Assembly (NCBI GenBank): GCA_017860075.1
Contig: JAFNAH010000089.1
Location: 1 to 6,351, forward strand
Source of the DNA: Acidobacteriota bacterium
GTDB lineage: Bacteria > Acidobacteriota > UBA6911
Length of the DNA: 6,351 bases
Reading direction: 5' to 3'
Part shown: one piece after another, positions 5,144 to 6,351 of the stretch
How positions within the stretch are numbered: position 1 is the first letter of the stretch
How the letters are laid out: every line of letters starts with the position of its first letter
Notes under the pieces: generated by a model
Seen by the model: the letters and a program-made list of their open reading frames with translations, nothing else
What the model was told of the DNA's origin: nothing
Databases searched by the model: none
Made by a program: the position numbers and the translations under genes

Positions 5144-5178
5144 TTGAATTGACAGCTTCGTGCAGGGAGAATTCCTGC
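5144..5178 (+). promoter_or_regulatory. Candidate SYLF promoter with inverted repeat over the -10
   Basis: TTGAAT (5144-5149) and GAGAAT (5167-5172) are exactly 17 bp apart, each matching the sigma-70 consensus at 4 of 6. A perfect TTGACA (5149-5154) overlaps the first box but has no -10 at proper spacing. The -10 lies within an inverted repeat, GCAGGGA-GAA-TTCCTGC (5162-5178, seven pairs, one of them G-T), an arrangement seen at repressor operators. It could equally be a leader hairpin if transcription starts upstream. Confidence 0.35.
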
Positions 5179-5236
5179 GAGATCGAGTGCATGGGTGGGG
5201 TTGTCCAACAGGCAACAGGAGAAGTGGGGGTACAGC

Positions 5237-5932
5237 ATGGGCAGAGCCTTTTGTGTGGCAGTGATCGCAACGCTTTTCCTGGGACAGGCATGGGCCCAGG
5301 ACAAGGAAGAAGACAGGCTGAAGCAGTGCGGCGAGGTCATTAAGGAAATCCTGAATGTTCCGGACGATATTCCGCAGGACCTCCTCGACAAAGCCGAGTG
5401 TGTGGTGGTCTTCCCCGCGGTTAAGAAGTTCGCCTTCGGGTTTGGAGGAAGCTACGGCCGCGGCGCAATGACATGCCGTTCAGGCAAGGACTATTCGGGT
5501 CCCTGGGGCGCTCCCGCGATGTACGCCATCGAGGGAGGCAGTTTCGGGCTGCAGCTCGGCGGCCAGGCTACCGACTTCGTCCTGCTGATAATGAACCCGA
5601 AAGGGGCCAAGTCCGTTCTCGGCAGCAAGGTAAAGCTCGGCGGCGATGCGTCGGTTGCCGGAGGCCCGAAGGGCCGCACCGCATCGGCGGCGACGGACAT
5701 CGTGATGAAGGCAGAAATCCTCAGCTACTCGCGAAACCGGGGAGTGTTCGCGGGAGTCTCCCTGGAGGGTTCGACGCTGCGTTCCGACGGCGGGGGGAAC
5801 AAGAGCCTTTACGGCAAAGAGCTGAGCGCCGCCCAGATCATTCTCGAGGGCGCGGTAAAAGCCCCTCCCGCGGCCGGGGAACTGCTCTCGATTCTGGACA
5901 AGAAGTCACCGAAGAACAAGTCCGAGAAGTAG
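5237..5932 (+). CDS. Secreted SYLF-domain (Ysc84-like) lipid-binding protein
   Basis: With the ATG at 5237 the protein has 231 residues. It begins with a Sec signal peptide: MGRAF, a hydrophobic core to about 16, and a predicted cut after AWA (18-20), leaving a mature N-terminus of QDKEED. The mature part is the SYLF domain: AECVVVFPAVKKFAFGFGG (53-71), SYGRGAMTCR (72-81), GPWGAPAMY followed by IEGGSFGLQLGGQATDFVLL, a GADASVA-like stretch (GGDASVAGG), and RGVFAGVSLEGSTL, followed by LYGKEL. Family members bind phospholipids or actin in eukaryotes; bacterial secreted forms are uncharacterised. An in-frame GTG start at 5195 would put 14 polar residues before the signal peptide, so 5237 is preferred; GGGGG (5226-5230) lies 6 bases before it and AGGAG (5217-5221) 15 before. 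The C-terminal tail is lysine-rich. Patatin follows 233 bp downstream. Confidence 0.93.
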   Translation: MGRAFCVAVIATLFLGQAWAQDKEEDRLKQCGEVIKEILNVPDDIPQDLLDKAECVVVFPAVKKFAFGFGGSYGRGAMTCRSGKDYSGPWGAPAMYAIEGGSFGLQLGGQATDFVLLIMNPKGAKSVLGSKVKLGGDASVAGGPKGRTASAATDIVMKAEILSYSRNRGVFAGVSLEGSTLRSDGGGNKSLYGKELSAAQIILEGAVKAPPAAGELLSILDKKSPKNKSEK

Positions 5933-5945
5933 CCCGGGAGCGTGA
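5932..5945 (+). repeat. 14-bp exact repeat, copy 2
   Basis: GCCCGGGAGCGTGA starts at the last base of the SYLF stop codon and matches 2909-2922 exactly. It is followed by GGGC-TCGT-GCCC (5947-5958), a 4-bp stem, just as copy 1 is followed by GACAG-TT-CTGTC. The flanks otherwise differ, so an element boundary cannot be drawn. Confidence 0.35.
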
Positions 5946-5988
5946 TGGGCTCGTGCCCTGCCGCGCGGAGCCATCCATGAACCGACGA

Positions 5989-6013
5989 CGCGCCCCTGAT
6001 CCCCGGGGGCGCG
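5989..6013 (+). terminator. GC-rich hairpin downstream of the SYLF gene
   Basis: CGCGCCCC (5989-5996) pairs with GGGGCGCG (6006-6013) around a 9-base loop, an 8-bp all-GC stem 57 bases after the SYLF stop. There is no T-run after it, so it would be an unconventional terminator or a 3' stabilising stem. It is the strongest structure in the 233-bp gap 5933-6165. Confidence 0.45.
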
Positions 6014-6071
6014 CTCTCCCTGGACAGCTGTACCTTCCCTGACACCCGCACGTCCGTTTCGGCCTCCCCCA

Positions 6072-6080
6072 TGGCATAAT
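6072..6080 (+). promoter_or_regulatory. Candidate extended -10 promoter for the patatin gene
   Basis: TGGCATAAT matches the extended -10 pattern TGnTATAAT at all but one of its fixed positions. No -35 hexamer is evident at 16-18 bp, which extended -10 promoters tolerate. A start near 6087 would leave a leader of about 79 bases before the ATG at 6166. Confidence 0.4.
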
Positions 6081-6165
6081 AGTCTCCCCGGAGGCAAAAG
6101 GTAAGTGTGCGCAAATCCCCCGCCAAAACCCCGGGGCTCGTGCCAGGAGACACAGGAGACAGAAG

Positions 6166-6351
6166 ATGCCAGGATTCAGAAAGTTCGCGACCGCCGTCAT
6201 GTGGTTGTGCATGGTAACGGCGGCCTTCACTCAAGAGGCTCCCAGGGGGCGCCGGCCTACCGTCGGCCTGGCACTGGGGGGCGGCAGCGCCCGCGGCCTG
6301 GCTCATGTCGGCGTTCTGCGGTGGCTGGAGGACCATCGCGTGCCGGTCGAC
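6166..6351 (+). CDS. Patatin-like phospholipase with signal peptide (3' partial)
   Basis: Sixty-two codons are visible before the right edge. AGGAG (6154-6158) lies 7 bases before the ATG, and a second AGGAG (6145-6149) repeats upstream of it. Residues 1-22 look like a Sec signal peptide (MPGFRKFATAVMWLCMVTAA), with a likely cut near Ala20 to Thr22. Then VGLALGGGSARGLAHVGVLRWLE (33-55) is the start of a patatin domain; GGGSARG (38-44) is the oxyanion-hole loop. The GxSxG nucleophile and the Asp of the Ser-Asp dyad would come just beyond the window. Patatins cleave acyl chains from phospholipids. Signal-peptide patatins in Gram-negatives often carry POTRA and barrel domains (PlpD type) that display them at the surface, but the length here is unknown. 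Family call secure, architecture open. Confidence 0.92.
   Translation, partial: MPGFRKFATAVMWLCMVTAAFTQEAPRGRRPTVGLALGGGSARGLAHVGVLRWLEDHRVPVD

Noticed and set aside
5195..5236. GTG start at 5195 for the SYLF gene (245 residues)
   Set aside because: It would add 14 polar residues ahead of the signal peptide; the ATG at 5237 starts directly on the signal.
1..6351. CRISPR array, tRNA or rRNA gene, complete insertion sequence, prophage or defence island
   Set aside because: No spaced direct repeats, no tRNA-like cloverleaf, no transposase, integrase or nuclease frame was seen; the window reads as ordinary chromosomal genes.

Overview
The window is GC-rich, tightly packed bacterial chromosome with seven complete or near-complete protein genes and one gene cut at each edge. 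The proteins fit a free-living, Gram-negative-type heterotroph. The combination of a Tat-exported alpha/beta hydrolase, an EcsC-family protein, a secreted SYLF protein, a secreted patatin and a small RRM protein beside a cold-shock gene is most like an Acidobacteriota genome. That assignment is inference from gene flavour; no 16S or marker gene is present. There are no tRNA or rRNA genes, no CRISPR array and no transposase or phage gene.

Layout. (1) 2-823, +: C-terminal three quarters or so of a radical SAM enzyme with an auxiliary-cluster-type cysteine region; its N-terminal CxxxCxxC lies off the left edge. It converges on (2) gpsA, 857-1855, -, glycerol-3-phosphate dehydrogenase, with a perfect 14-bp palindrome between the stop codons. 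(3) The 302-bp gap 1856-2157 separates gpsA from a divergent cold-shock gene. It holds three copies of a 10-bp motif, candidate promoters facing both ways, and a long csp leader that can fold into a three-way junction followed by a hairpin beside the translation start. (4) Two small RNA-binding genes follow in tandem on +: a CspA-family protein (2158-2361) and an RRM/glycine-rich protein (2454-2852), separated by a strong hairpin. (5) A Tat-signal alpha/beta hydrolase lies on - (2948-3991), divergent from (6) an EcsC-family gene on + (4220-4999). (7) A secreted SYLF (Ysc84-like) protein (5237-5932) and (8) the first 62 codons of a signal-peptide patatin-like phospholipase (6166 to the right edge) complete the + strand.

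How the genes may work together. gpsA supplies sn-glycerol 3-phosphate for phospholipid synthesis. The EcsC, SYLF and patatin genes on the right all belong to families tied to membranes or lipids, so a loose envelope or lipid theme runs through the window, although each gene seems to have its own promoter space. The csp/RRM pair is a separate RNA-chaperone unit. Its structured leader and intercistronic hairpin are the most distinctive things here and could be a temperature- or RNA-responsive control element. No obviously new multi-gene system is visible; the csp leader RNA is the best candidate for something undescribed.
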